A DNA stretch of 64,000 bases, from NCBI GenBank assembly GCA_023376005.1, contig CM042145.1, forward strand, positions 15,436,482 through 15,500,481. The letters are read 5' to 3'. Shown here in pieces: positions 33,536 through 48,300 of this stretch. Made by a program: the position numbers and the translations under genes. How positions within the stretch are numbered: position 1 is the first letter of the stretch; the number at the start of each line of letters is the position of its first letter. The stretch comes from Doryteuthis pealeii. Its lineage: Eukaryota > Mollusca > Cephalopoda > Myopsida > Loliginidae. The notes below the pieces were generated by a model. The model saw nothing but the letters and a program-made list of their open reading frames with translations, was not told where the DNA came from and did not search any database.

Positions 33536-36500
33536 AAAAAGAAAGAAATTTGCCAAGATGTCTAAAAATGGATTCATATTTAAAAAAAATTTGTTTATAT
33601 TTTATAGGAAACTTATCCACAATCTGCTCCAATATGGTTTAGTGACATTGAAGATCCTATGATAACCAGTGCGATTGAACACTTGTGCAATGCCACTGCT
33701 GATAAATACACAGTAAGTAAAAAAAAAAAAAAAGATTTCAAACAGAATTTTGAAGAATTTATTGGTAAAAATTCCAATTACTATTTTGTCGGAATTTTCT
33801 TTTTTATCAATATCTTAGATTTAAAAAAAAAATCAAATTTTATAGCTTTGTTGATAATATAGCAATAGATTTTAATAAATTACCAAAAAATAATTAGTTT
33901 GAATAAAATGTCATTAAAGTGAAAAATTTCTTTGTTTTAATCATAAGCTTAATTAATAATTATATGATCTAATTTTGGTTTCTTTTGCTACATTGCCTTG
34001 TTTTTGAAAAATATGTAAAAGATTTGGAAAAAAAATCCCAATGAATAGTTTTTGGAATAAAAATTGAAATGACTAATGGGATTGACATAACAGTAGTTAT
34101 CTTTGTACATGTACTTATTGTGACTGGAAATAGTGTACTATGATATTGGATTTGAAATTTCCTGGTGATATAAGAAGCCTGTGTGTGTGTCCAAAAATTT
34201 AACTGGATGTATTATACACTTGAGAACTCAAAAACATTGGAGAAAACATTCTGATTAAAAACAAGAAGTATGAACATTTTGTGTCTTAAACAAGTAGTTA
34301 TTATACCCTATTGACACGATTACAAAAAATCTTAATGAATTCAGTTATAGATACAGTTATTATTTTTTGATTAAAAAATTTATAAGCTTCGTTTCATTTT
34401 CTTTCAAAATTTAATGTTTTGAAGCTTTAATGATGAAAATAGATTAGTTCTTTTTAATAAACAATTTATTGATGAATTTAGATAAATAGTGGCTGAAAGA
34501 ATTGACAGATATTTAGTTTTCTTTACTATGGTACTTTGAGAATTAGAAAATGAATATTGTAGAAAATTTAGGAAAATAAATACTAGGGTGAGTCAAAATT
34601 TTGGGAATATTTTGGTAACATGAGGGCACAATTTAGTAGCTCTGAATTCTTTTGCTAAGGTTGTGAAATGCCGAACTCACCAGATACTGAGTGATACTCA
34701 CCAGATTTGTCTCTATGACTTGGAGGACTGTCTTGGAATCCAGTTTTAGGCCAACCTGACCTTGCCCGATTATTGAGGTTCTTGCAACCTGAGCAAAAAA
34801 AATTTAAACCTGTGTACAGTGATCAACTGTGTCTGTGAACTTTTAAAACAAGTTCTCAGATTAGACTACATTGCATGTTCATCTGTGTGGCTTTCAAATC
34901 ACAACAACAATGTCAGTGTAGCAACTATGATGTGGATACCTTCCACAGTTTGAACTGTTTTGGTTACATGATATTAGCATGTACCATACTTTGCTGAAGT
35001 TTTAAACCTAAACAAACTGATGCACCTTCACCTTTCACACAACAAATGTTTTTGTTTACTTCTGCCACATTATGGCCCAGTTTGAACTTTTAAAACAAGT
35101 TTCCAGATTAGACTACATTGCATGTTCATCTGTGTGGCTTATTCTCTCCGTTCAGTTTCTGAAGTCGTAGAATCCGAGCAAAATTTCCTGAACCATCTGG
35201 TTACTGCACTGTGATCAACTGCGGCTTCACCTTTCGCTCAATTAATGTTTATAGTCGCTTCCTCATAAAGCAAAAAATTCCAGATTAGACTACATTGTAT
35301 GTTCATCTGTGTGGCTTTCAAATCACACACAAGTTGTGAAACAATACACAATGTCAGTGTAGCAACTATGATGTGGATACCTTCCACAGTTTGAACTGTT
35401 TTGGTTACATGATATACACACAGCAAAATAGCATGTACTAAAATATTGCAAAACACACCCTCATACTTTGCTGAAATCTTAAACCTAAACAGTTGATGGA
35501 TGAGATTGTCCAAATAATAGAACCATTGGATGATTATTACATATATATATCATGGTGTAAAACTGTAAACATTCAGATATGTATTTGGTATATTTATAAG
35601 TATGTGGAATGTTACCAATTGTTAATAAGATTCATCATTTAATGCAAAATATTTTCACTAAATTACATTTTTCTTTGTTCTGTATAGAATATATATCTTA
35701 GTTTACTCTGTATACAACTTCATACTGTGTTCTAGATTAATCTATATTTATAAAGCCGCCATTAAAATGTGATGTTAATGGATGATACATTTACAATTGT
35801 TTTCTGAAGTTTTCAGATTAAGCAATTCCATATTGTCCTCATTGTTGTTTTAACACATTTCAGTCGATGTGTTCATTGTTCTTCCTTAGGTGCATGTGCA
35901 ATGTGTGGCCTTTAAAAGTGGCTTAGTATTTTTTTCTTTCTTGTTTACTTTTTCACTTTCACTAAATGCCACTCCAACAATCACAAGTCTACATATTAAG
36001 GCCTTGTGTAACTAATGTTAATAAAAGGTGAGACTGGAAGTATTTCTTCTATTCTTAACAAGGAATTTACCTTTTATTTACACTTGTGTTATAAAGAACA
36101 TTAATTAGCTTATATGCTGCCTTTTGTTAAAGTTCTTCAAATAACCTTAGATTTCATACCTGGTATGAAAAACATCAATTACTAAAATTAGTTTTTTTTT
36201 CTTCTGACCATTTGTTTCCATCTGGTATTAAAATCTACACTTACTTAACTTATGCATATATATATATATATATATTCAAATATTTAATTTCATTGATCTT
36301 ATGGATTTCCATTGTTATTCAATGTCTATTATTTTGACCTGAATATTGCAACCTTTGGTTCAGTTGGACAGTTGTGGTCTAATTAAGATGGTTTAGGGGA
36401 GAAAGAGTGAAAACAAATAGTGATTTCTAAAAGACAAAAACAAATGCAACGTACACATAATAATGAGAACAGTAATCAGAAAAATATATAAAGATTTTGC

Positions 36501-37425
36501 ATTTTGAACAATCATAAGATATAAACAATAATTGCCTTATTACGATTAAACAAAAATTAAGCTGCATTTTATACACCTTTTTAAATAGTTATATAACATC
36601 ATTACAAAATTTATAGTTTTTGGAAACATATGTATATACTCAGTGACCACCATTTATTTGATTTAAAAGAGAGAAAAAAGAATTTTTCATTAGGTTATTT
36701 TAATTTTATTTTATAATTCGTATAACATTATAGATAATTTGTTTTATGCTTAGAAGTTATTGGTGAATTGTCTTATTACTGAAACTATTTTCAGTAATAA
36801 GACAATTCACCAATAAGGTCTTTTAGTACATGCCTAGGAATTGCAAGGTTCTTGGTTCGATACTGGCCCTTGCCAACTCACTGCATCAGTAGCACAGGGA
36901 TCTGTGCGGTAAAGTGAGGAGCTGATGGTAGGTGTGGTGCTCGACTCAGATCCCAAAACAATCTGCTTGGTCTAGCACTAGTGAAAAGGGGATAGACTCC
37001 CTCACTGTCTGGCTGATACCAACAATAGACCACTCCATTGTCTTTACTTTTTTTCTGAAGAGTTAACAAATAAAAAGTACCTAGAAAAATATTTTAGGAT
37101 TTATATTGGAAACGAATATATAAACTATATTCTCTCTGTATAAGTAGTATATATTTTCTTTAGGAATTGATTATCATAAATTGAATGATGTGAGATTAAA
37201 TTTAATTTTTACAATGATCCTTTTCAATTAAAAGATTTTATTCAAAATTGAATTTAATAATTATCAAGAAAAAAGTTAGATGATTGTTGGCAGAAATTAT
37301 AAATCAGCCTCATTTATTGAATGCTTTATTTTCTCTTATAAAATTATTTAGTCAAGGCTCTTATTAGATGTCTATTGTAAAATGTATTGGGCTATAACAT
37401 TTTTTAAGTTAAATCTATAATTTTT

Positions 37426-37504
<79 letters not shown>

Positions 37505-37916
37505 AGTTCAAATTTTTTCCTAATTTTATTGAATTATCATGAAAACATATCTTATTAAGTCTTGCAATCACTATTTTTTAGTTTATTTCATAAATAGCTA
37601 TGAGTTATTTTCTTTTCACAAAATAACTGCCAACTTATACTCCTTTCATGGTAATAGTATTTTTGATTTATCAAACATTATTTGTGTCAATTTCAACTGA
37701 TGTATTTTTCATGTGTGTATTTTGGATTTATGAAATGATTCAACAACAATATCACATGCACACTAGCACAGTTCCTGTTATTTTTACAGAATTATTATGA
37801 ATTGGCACTTTTGCCTAAGAATAGAGTGTAGTATCTGTATGTTTTGCCTAGTACAAAAAGCATAGCTCTCTTGTCTTTGGTTAGGGATTAAAGTGTAGTA
37901 GCTTTTTCTTCTCGAC

Positions 37917-37960
<44 letters not shown>

Positions 37961-40900
37961 GCTAATAGGTACGTATCCATGTGCCCAGTGTTTTCTTTTT
38001 TCTTCCCTCACCATTTCAAGCTAACTGTAAATACATTTCAATAGTTTCTTATTCAAAGAAAATATGTGCGTCCCAGAACGCACTAAATCAAAAAGCTATC
38101 GGTATCACTGTGTGTGTGTGTATGTATATATGTGTGTGTGTATGTGTGTATGTATATATGTATGTAATGTATGTATGTATATATGTGTGTGTGTATGTAT
38201 GTATGTATATATGTGTGTGTGTGTGTATGTATGTATATATATATGTGTGTATGTATGTATGTGTGTGTGTGTGTGTGTATGTATGTATATGTATATATGT
38301 GTGTGTATGTATGTATATGTGTGTGTGTGTGTGTGTATGTATGTATATATGTATATATCTCAGTCATCCACAGACACATGTTTCTAGGTTAACTTCTCAT
38401 CAGTGTGGCTTGACTTTTTAACAGCTACCTCTAGCCGGGATCGAAACCTGACAGAATTTTCGTCTGCCAAGTCCCTTACCCTTGCGGCTATCAGTCTGGG
38501 GTGAACAATTGCTACATCCCTACGCAGAATGTTTTTACAATCACCAGAGAACTCAAGAATGTAAACAGTGGACAGACGAGTAACGGCTTTACGCCAAATT
38601 GTATATATAATGGGGCATTCAAATAAATAAAGGTGAATTTTTTAATAAAAACGACTTGCATTTCACCCAGGAAAAAAGTTTTTTGCTTTATTTTTCAATA
38701 GAATCTCTATTCTTCAAAACACATTTTTCCCATAAAAAAAAACCAACAAAAAAGCAAGCTTTTTTTTGTATTCCTTCAGGATAGAAATCTTTTCACTTCA
38801 TCATCGCTTGAAAACTTTGTTCCATGCATAAATTCTTGAGAGGGGTCAAACAAGTGGAAATCAGAGGGGCCAGATCTTGACTGTAAAGAGATGTGGTAGC
38901 TATTCCCAATATCCACTGTTCTTGCTGCAGTATGAGACTTTGTGCTCTGACATTAACATCTTAGAAACCCAACAACAACTGACCTTAGAAAAAGCAAGGT
39001 CATCATGCACAATTTTGTGTGCTGTAAGTAAAAAAGTAAAGTCGTTGGAGTGGCCTAAAGTCAGTATCAGCCAGAAAGCGAGGGGGTCTATCTCCTTTTC
39101 ACTAGCACTAGACCAAGGAGATTGTTTTTGCGTCTGAGGTGGAGCGCCAGACCTACCATCAACTTCTTACTTTGCCGCACAGATCCTTGTGCTACTCATA
39201 CGCTGAGTTAGTGAGGGCCGGTATCAAACCAGGAATTTTGTGATTCCTAGATGGATGTTCTACCGACTGAACTAAACTGGTACCCACAGAAATTCTCAAT
39301 TGTAACTCTTCTGTCAGCGAAAATTAGTAGATTAATTGAATCCACCATTTTAGGTGGGCTTGCCTAGTTGGTTGGTTTTTTACGGCATGTCAAACCTTGT
39401 TGTGTTATTTTATGACAAAGACGTTTTGTTCTATTCATTCATGATGGGTATTGAAAATTCTTTTTTTTAAATTCAATTTTGTTTCAAACACATTTTTGTT
39501 AATTCATTTTCTTCTATTGGTTAAAAGAAAAGAAAAATGTGTTAAAAAAAATGGATGAATGGCGCCTGGCCTGTCTTCATCTTGAATAGTATTTCCACCT
39601 TTGTAAACATTATTTTGACTAAAACAATGCATCTTCATACACATCATACTTTCTTTTATAAATTTAACATGGTTTGTACTTCTCAACCCTTAAAAATTTG
39701 ATGATAGATTTCTGTTCAAATATGAAGCACTCTGTTTAGTTTACCACCATTTTGGATAGCCTCAAAACATTTTTGTGAGATTAAAATGATTTTTGCTATA
39801 TACCAATTTTAAATGATGCAGAATTTACATTTATGGAAACAAATTCTGAAAAAAAACCCCAAAAAACAACTTTTTGCTTAAAAGAAAAAAAAAGAAACCA
39901 CCTTTTTTATTGAATGACCCATATCTATATTATCTTCAAATTGACAAAATTTGGACCAGAAATGAATTATAATACAAAAACCAAATAAAATATTGAAATA
40001 AGATTTATCTGGTTTTTGTATTTGATGTAGTAATATTAATCTTTTGTTCAAATTCTGTTAATTTTGAAGCTGTAGATTTTATTTATTTTTTGAGTTTAGT
40101 CCAGGGGTTTCCAACCAAGGGGTGCGAGAAGCGTCCGTTCAAATTCAGATTAAATGTTTTTCTTTTGTAATTAATATTATTTATATTTTCGTTTCTTTAT
40201 TTCAGATTATTATTATTATTATTTAGAGAGTGAAATATATATGATCTTTTGATAAAACTGTAGTATGGATTCACATTCAATATTTTTGAACAAATGTATA
40301 AATTGTAGGGGTGTGAGGTCAGAGCAAAACTCTTTTAAGGGTGTGAGAATAGAAAAAGGTTGGACACCACTGCTCTAGACAGAGTAATGAGAAATTCTGT
40401 TATGGTAGCATAATAGAATGTCTCATTATTCTGTAGTGAGAACAGGTTGCATGATAGATTATTATTATATATACATGCAACTTTTCTTCCATTGAAAATT
40501 AACATATATTTAAAGGAATAAACATTGAAATTTATAATTACCTTTTTTTTTTCTAAGAATGGTTATTGATTTTATTTTCAGATATTAGATCAAGTGAAGA
40601 TATTGTTAACGCAGCTTTGTTCACTTCATAATGTACCAGTTCCTTTTGAGGTGACAAATATTGATAGAGACTTGGCAGCAAAAGTAAGTATTCTTTTTTT
40701 TTTTTTTTTTTAATTGACTTAATGAGAAAAATCTGTGTAGCATTCCTTCATTTAAAGATGAATACATACAATAGATTATAACAATTTACAACCCAACAAA
40801 CTTTTGAAACAGTATTTTGTACTTTTTATCGATATATGCACTGGGATTGTTTGTTACCTTGACTGTAGGTCTGTAACAAAATTAATGTTACTAATAAGTC

Positions 40901-43900
40901 TAAATTTACCATAATTATTTGTCTATAAGACATACTATTTTCAGCCCAAAAGTTAGGAGTACCTAAGTTATATCTATGGTCCAAACTAACTAATGCATAA
41001 CAAACACTTCTGTTTTATACTGCTACAGAAAAATAACCACTGGAATGTGTGTTTGTTTATAATTTGTTTCTTGTATTGTCAACTTATTTTCACTGAAAGT
41101 TTGTTACATTTTCCTGTTAACATGTCCTTGCCTTTGTCCTAAATACTGTATAAATTTTGTGTTTTGAAACATTATATGAATTCTTATTTTTAGTCAATAC
41201 AAACCAGATAAAAAATTGAACTTAGTATAAATCTAACTGCTACAAATTCCCAAAAAGTTAATGTATATCATACATGAGATGTTTTTTTTTTTCTAGAATT
41301 TTGTACAGCCCTGTCAGGTGGGTCTTTAGAATATGCCAATTGCACCTCTGTAGAGGGGTAAGACCACCCCTCAATGGGGTCCCCTGTTAGCAGTGGGTGG
41401 CAACCTGTGATGCTTAAGGATAGAACTCAGGTGGCTGAGCTGTCCATGACATGCATCACTCCTCTTTGTTCCTTACTTAGGCTAGATGGGCGGTCGGAGA
41501 GGCCCCCTCCAATCAATCAGCTAGTCCTGTCAAGCCCTAGCACCTATATGATTGTCCCAACCCTATTGCCCTTATGGCAAGCCCCAACCCTTTTTATCAT
41601 AGATGTGCTAGAAGGCGGTGGCTGAGGGTTTTATTGCCCTGGGTATGACGTTAAACTCTAACTGATGTTAAGGTTCCAGTTCTGGAAGTCTGGGGAATGT
41701 GGAGTTCCCCTTCATCACCATTACTCCCAGGTCCACTCTGACTCAGAGTGGTAGTACCTGTTAGGGTTCCATCTATGGGTTAAATAGAAAAAACGAGTTT
41801 AAAAATGTCTTTGGCATAAAATGACCCAATGGGTTGACATGCTATAAAGCCCAACCAATTAACCAGAATTTTGTTGCCAAAAGTTAGGGAAGTTTTTCTA
41901 CATAACTAATTACGGTAAATTTTCTTTCTTAGTTTGAAATCTGTTTTTTTTTTATTTTTATTTTTTATTTTTTTAAGTTTTTAAAATTTTTATATCTATT
42001 TCAATAATTTCAGTCTAGAATTAAAAAAAAAAGTAAACTTTTTTATTAGTAGCTAAATCAATTTTGTTATATTTGTTGAAAAATAAAAAAAACTTTAAAA
42101 ACTCTACAATTAAAAATCTTTAAAAAATAACTAAGAACTATTTTTCTAGAAAGGTTTACTTTAATGGTTACTCGACTGAACTATAACTGCCCCCATTGGT
42201 TAAAATAGCATGTAAGATTTTTTTTTCCTCGTAGGTGGGGGGTGTCTTTAATTTGTCAATACTGGTAAAAAAAAACATCATAGTGGTTATTGTGTCTGTA
42301 TCTCTAAATAAGAGTAGTTGTTAACAGACATAATTTGACACTATGTTCTAGTTGATGACAACTGAGATATGTTTCTCTCTTTTATAATATGGATGTCAAA
42401 AAAAACAATTATTTTTAATTGTCTACACTGAACAGCCATATCAAAAGTTTAACAAAACAAAGTTAATTTTTGTTACTTAATGCCATTATTCTGGAAAAAC
42501 AAGAACTGTCAGTAGTTTTATATTATGAAAAAAAAAAAGGACGTAAAAGTAAATTCTTTTTTGAAGATATTAGAAAAAAAATTTGTCTTGTAATATACTG
42601 TACAGAAAACATTTTTACATTTTTTTTCCTCATACAATGTGTAATAAATACCACATGTGATACCCTGCCCTCATCAGCCACTAGCTAGGTCTGATAACAC
42701 AGTTTTGGCGGCTAAAAGTGGGACTGCCACACCTAGTGCCGCCAAGCAGCCTTTTGGCCACTTTGACAGGGTATTGAAAAGAATAATAAAAAATAAAATA
42801 CAATAAAATAAATAGATGAATAAGTAAATAACGTCCGTTAATCTTAGCAGTTTCAAGTTGAATGTATTTTGTGATTTTCTTAACGCATTTACTTTTGCCC
42901 GTTGATGACATTAGGCGATTGTATTAACCATTATTAACCGTCTTTGATTTCTCATAATCACATGAGTAGCTTGTTAATAAATTGTTGTAAATTTTCAAAT
43001 GTATATGGTATCTGCTTAAGATTTTTGATATTGAATTCCCTGCCTGCTTAGAAAATTTTCCAGCATGTTGTAGCTCAGCAATGAGGTCCAGAATTCTGTG
43101 AGGGTGGGGGATCCTGACTCTTAACCTCATCAATTACTTTACATTCTCCGCCAGGGGAATTGCCGTGTTCACATCAGCGTGTCTTATAGATCATAACCCA
43201 TGCAGGCAGTCAAACTTTGTTTCGGAATTACACATCGTAGCCGGGTACAAGTCGAGATCGTTTCTTTGTGAATTCGTTTTGTGGGTGATATATCCTCCCT
43301 CCCCACTACAGACACCCAGAGGGTATTCTTTGTCTTTTGTACTATTTTTTGTACTTGTAATATACTATACAGTAAACATTTTTACATGGCATTATAAATC
43401 AAACTACTATTATAAGGACTGTCTTATCAGTTTGCAAAAAAAACAACAAAAAAAACCCCTCATTTTTATGCTAATAGATTTCCATACATAGTAAATGAAT
43501 ACCTTCTAATTAACCAAATTAATAACCTTGTCTTGAAAATAAAAAAATGTTTTTAGTCTATTAATATGGTTATACTTGCTTGTAAAGTTATTGTAAAATA
43601 AGTGTTGTTGTTTTTTTTTTTTTTTTAAGAGAAAAATAGTATGCTTATGTAAAGACAAGATAGGGAGAAACAAAGCAAAATGGACAACAGAATAATCATA
43701 AAATTAATTTAAATTTTGTATAAGACTTAACTAAACTGGATTAGAGATTATTTTTTTTTTAATTAAGATTAAGAAGTTTTTGGTGGGTACAGTCAGAGTT
43801 CAACTTTCAAACCTTTCTTACTGAACTTGGGTTCTACTACTTAAAGTAGGTACCACTAATTTTGATGCCATAGACGTATTTTACAAAATCAATTTAACCC

Positions 43901-44669
43901 CCCTGATTGAAGAACATTTACCAAAAATTTGGGAATTATCCGATTTTAATGAAATTTTCAATTTTGATTTATGTAATTTTTCTGTACATAGTGTATTCAA
44001 TGTTTTTTGAAACTTTTAAAAGTGTTTTAAAATGTTAAGAGTTGTTTTGAGTGTGTCATAAATCTGCACTTAGCCATTTTTGGGGCAAATTTAATTGTTT
44101 AAAATGTATTTAAAATGAATTACATATGTAATATTTTGCTTTCTTTTTTTTATACTGATGCTCATTATGTTACTACTTTTTGACTTAAACAAAAATTTGA
44201 CTTTAAATAATCAATTTAATTAATTTTAATTCCTTTTTAAAGTGAAACTCATTGCCCATTTTGGGTGGCATTTAACTTAAAACCATAAAACTCACAATTA
44301 ATCCCTTGACTTAACTTTTATTATAAAAACTTACTATTTGTTCCATCTTGAATTACTTTCCAGTTTATTGCTATTCTTTTATTTTTTGTCTGGTTTCCTC
44401 ACACACTGATTTTAGCCAATCAAAACATGCTAAGACACATCTGGTCTCCATCTTTGCACAGGGTGGGGGTCAACTATAGGTCAATTCCCTCAAACAGTCC
44501 TGGTCTGGCTATTTTATTCTCTCTCCATTGCCATAAAAGAAAAGACACATCTTTTATAATGATAGATCTAAAAAATATTTTAAGCCAGAAAGAAAAGAGT
44601 ATTATATTATGAATAGTCTTATCAAAAAGTTGGTTATACCTATTAAAAACCTTTTATAACAATAAGAAA

Positions 44670-44706
<37 letters not shown>

Positions 44707-45308
44707 TTGTCCGAAGTAACTTTTTTATCATCCCCCTCCCTTATGGCTGTAGTTAGTTAAGACTAAATTTCATATTTTGTATGTATATAAAATCAAACAA
44801 ATAACACTTTCCTTTTCTTTTCTTTGTTTTTTTTTTTTTCTTAATGAATTAAAAAAAAAAAAAAAAGAACAACGAACTATGATTTTAAAATCTAATTTTA
44901 AAATGAGGAATAATCATCCTCTGATGTGCTCAGTCTCATTTCCCTTGTATGCTACCTACACTCTCTGCAGAGGAGTAAAGCCACCCTCCTGCCCCCAGAT
45001 GTTCTAGGTATGACACTAAACTACATCCAGTAGTGATTTTCCAGTTCTGGAATGTGTGGAGTACCTGTCATTGCCATTACCCCCAGTCCACTCTGACCTG
45101 GAGTAGTAGTACCTGTTAGGGTCAGATCTATAGGTCAAATAGATCTGTTTAAAGATTATTTGTATTGGATAGTAATGCTTGAAACCATATAACTGTGCAA
45201 AAAAAAAAAGTTAAAAATAAGCATATTAGATATTATCATATAAACCTTTTCAGACTACAGTATTGATAAAATTACAGGTCATGATTAAGTTGTTTGCAAG
45301 GAAACAAG

Positions 45309-45366
<58 letters not shown>

Positions 45367-48300
45367 GCAAGGTTTTAAAAGAAAAATTATTAATTCACAT
45401 GACCATCATTTACAAAATTTGCATTTGGCAAAGCTTTTTGTGAATATATTAACTCCTTACTGACTTACCTAATACATATGATCTCCTCACTTATGACTTA
45501 TTCAATTATTGACCATCTAATAAATGCAATTGAAATATATGATTATAAAGAAGTTATGTAAATATATAAGTTATGCTTCAAAAAAATATAAGTAGATACA
45601 AAGATTTGATTAGTAGTATATGCAATCCAGGTTAAAAGTATGGTATGGTTAACTTGAAGCCAAACTTTTTTAAATTTAAATTTTTTTTACCTTATTTTTC
45701 CAATGCAGATATAATTGGGAAATGGGAAAGGTTTTAGTTAGGCTTTGCTTGTTTTACCAAAACAAAAATACATCCTATGTAAATGTGATGAGCCCCAACT
45801 AAGTATCATCATTTACTGTATTCTGCCGCTGTAATAGTTTGGAACATCCTACAACAACATCCAGTCCTTCTTCATTTGAAGCCACTCTGTCCTTTTCTTT
45901 GTGAGGATCTTTAGTTCCTTCAGTCACTTGCTAGATCTTACGGCTCCCAGTCCTGTATTTTGGTTGCCTGCCCACAACTTACTAAGTAAGTTTGTGCAGT
46001 GGCGGCTCTTTCGTTTCCGGTAGTTGCCTGTTTTACCAAAACAAAAATACATCCTATGTAAATGTGATGAGCCCCAACTAAGTATCATCATTTACTGTAT
46101 TCTGCCGCTGTAATAGTTTGGAACATCCTACAACAACATCCAGTCCTTCTTCATTTGAAGCCACTCTGTCCTTTTCTTTGTGAGGATCTTTTTCCTTCAG
46201 TCACTTGCTAGATCTTACGGCTCCCATTATTTTGGTTGCCTGCCCACAACTTACTAAGTAAGTTTGTGCAGTGGCGGCTCTTTCGTTTCCGGTAGTTGCC
46301 TGTTTTACCAAAACAAAAATACATCCTATGTAAATGTGATGAGCCCCAACTAAGTATCATCATTTACTGTATTCTGCCGCTGTAATAGTTTGGAACATCC
46401 TACAACACATCCAGTCCTTCTTCATTTGAAGCCACTCTGTCCTTTTCTTTGTGAGGATCTTTAGTTCCTTCAGTCACTTGCTAGATCTTACGGCTCCCAG
46501 TCCTGTATTTTGGTTGCCTGCCCACAACTTACTAAGTAAGTTTGTGCAGTGGCGGCTCTTTCGTTTCCGGTAGTTGCCTGTTTTACCAAAACAAAAATAC
46601 ATCCTATGTAAATGTGATGAGCCCCAACTAAGTATCATCATTTACTGTATTCTGCCGCTGTAATAGTTTGGAACATCCTACAACAACATCCAGTCCTTCT
46701 TCATTTGAAGCCACTCTGTCCTTTTCTTTGTGAGGATCTTTAGTTCCTTCAGTCACTTGCTAGATCTTACGGCTCCCAGTCCTGTATTTTGGTTGCCTGC
46801 CCACAACTTACTAAGTAAGTTTGTGCAGTGGCGGCTCTTTCGTTTCCGGTAGTTGCCTGTTTTACCAAAACAAAAATACATCCTATGTAAATGTGATGAG
46901 CCCAACTAAGTATCATCATTTACTGTATTCTGCCGCTGTAATAGTTTGGAACATCCTACAACAACATCCAGTCCTTCTTCATTTGAAGCCACTCTGTCCT
47001 TTTCTTTGTGAGGATCTTTAGTTCCTTCAGTCACTTGCTAGATCTTACGGCTCCCAGTCCTGTATTTTGGTTGCCTGCCCAAACTTACTAAGTAAGTTTG
47101 TGCAGTGGCGGCTCTTTCGTTTCCGGTAGTTGCCTGTTTTACCAAACAAAAAATACATCCTATGTAAATGTGATGAGCCCCAACTAAGTATCATCATTTA
47201 CTGTATTCTGCCGCTGTAATAGTTTGGAACATCCTACAACAACATCCAGTCCTTCTTCATTTGAAGCCACTCTGTCCTTTTCTTTGTGAGGATCTTTAGT
47301 TCCTTCAGTCACTTGCTAGATCTTACGGCTCCCAGTCCTGTATTTTGGTTGCCTGCCCACAACTTACTAAGTAAGTTTGTGCAGTGGCGGCTCTTTCGTT
47401 TCCGGTAGTTGCCTGTTTTACCAAACAAAAAATACATCCTATGTAAATGTGATGAGCCCCAACTAAGTATCATCATTTACTGTATTCTGCCGCTGTAATA
47501 GTTTGGAACATCCTACAACAACATCCAGTCCTTCTTCATTTGAAGCCACTCTGTCCTTTTCTTTGTGAGGATCTTTAGTTCCTTCAGTCACTTGCTAGAT
47601 CTTACGGCTCCCAGTCCTGTATTTTGGTTGCCTGCCCACAACTTACTAAGTAAGTTTGTGCAGTGGCGCTCTTTCGTTTCCGGTAGTTGCCTGTTTTACC
47701 AAAACAAAAATACATCCTATGTAAATGTGATGAGCCCCAACTAAGTATCATCATTTACTGTATTCTGCCGCTGTAATAGTTTGGAACATCCTACAACAAC
47801 ATCCAGTCCTTCTTCATTTGAAGCCACTCTGTTTTCTTTGTGAGGATCTTTAGTTCCTTCAGTCACTTGCTAGATCTTACGGCTCCCAGTCCTGTATTTT
47901 GGTTGCCTGCCCACAACTTACTAAGTAAGTTTGTGCAGTGGCGGCTCTTTCGTTTCCGGTAGTTGCCTGTTTTACCAAAACAAAAAATACATCCTATGTA
48001 AATGTGATGAGCCCCAACTAAGTATCATCATTTACTGTATTCTGCCGCTGTAATAGTTTGGAACATCCTACAACAACACCCAGTCCTTCTTCATTTGAAG
48101 CCACTCTGTCCTTTTCTTTGTGAGGATCTTTAGTTCCTTCAGTCACTTGCTAGATCTTACGGCTCCCAGTCCTGTATTTTGGTTGCCTGCCCACAACTTA
48201 CTAAGTAAGTTTGTGCAGTGGCGGCTCTTTCGTTCCCGGTAGTTGTTTGACCCTATTACAACAAATTCCAGGGATTTTTGTGCAGGTGCTTCTTCGGGGT

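Larger units (their letters stand above)
18722..33607 (+). other. UBE2Q intron 1 (14,886 nt, phase 0)
   Basis: GTAAGC...ATAG. The first ~5 kb (18.7-24.0 kb) is AT-rich and almost free of the repeat families seen elsewhere. A YY1-like AAAATGGCTGC near 19817 and moderate CpG up to about 19.9 kb suggest the promoter-proximal region extends into the intron. The rest carries the elements listed separately. (CT)n at about 19580, (TG)n at about 21068 and (TA)n tracts at 31500 and 31860 are present. Confidence 0.85.
33713..40581 (+). other. UBE2Q intron 2 (6,869 nt, phase 0)
   Basis: GTAAGT...TTTCAG. Holds a mariner-1 relic with internal duplication, a palindrome, SINE-B copies, a TG/TA microsatellite block, a tRNA-headed SINE-F, a mariner-2 element and a hAT-like MITE. 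35.5-36.7 kb is AT-rich with nothing recognised. Confidence 0.85.

Noticed and set aside
37981..38421. 146-codon and overlapping frames rich in Tyr, Val, Cys, Met
   Set aside because: These are readings of the compound TG/TATG microsatellite on both strands.
41374..41625. 83-codon + strand frame in a GC-rich insert of family E
   Set aside because: No recognisable domain and located inside a repeat; probably fortuitous.
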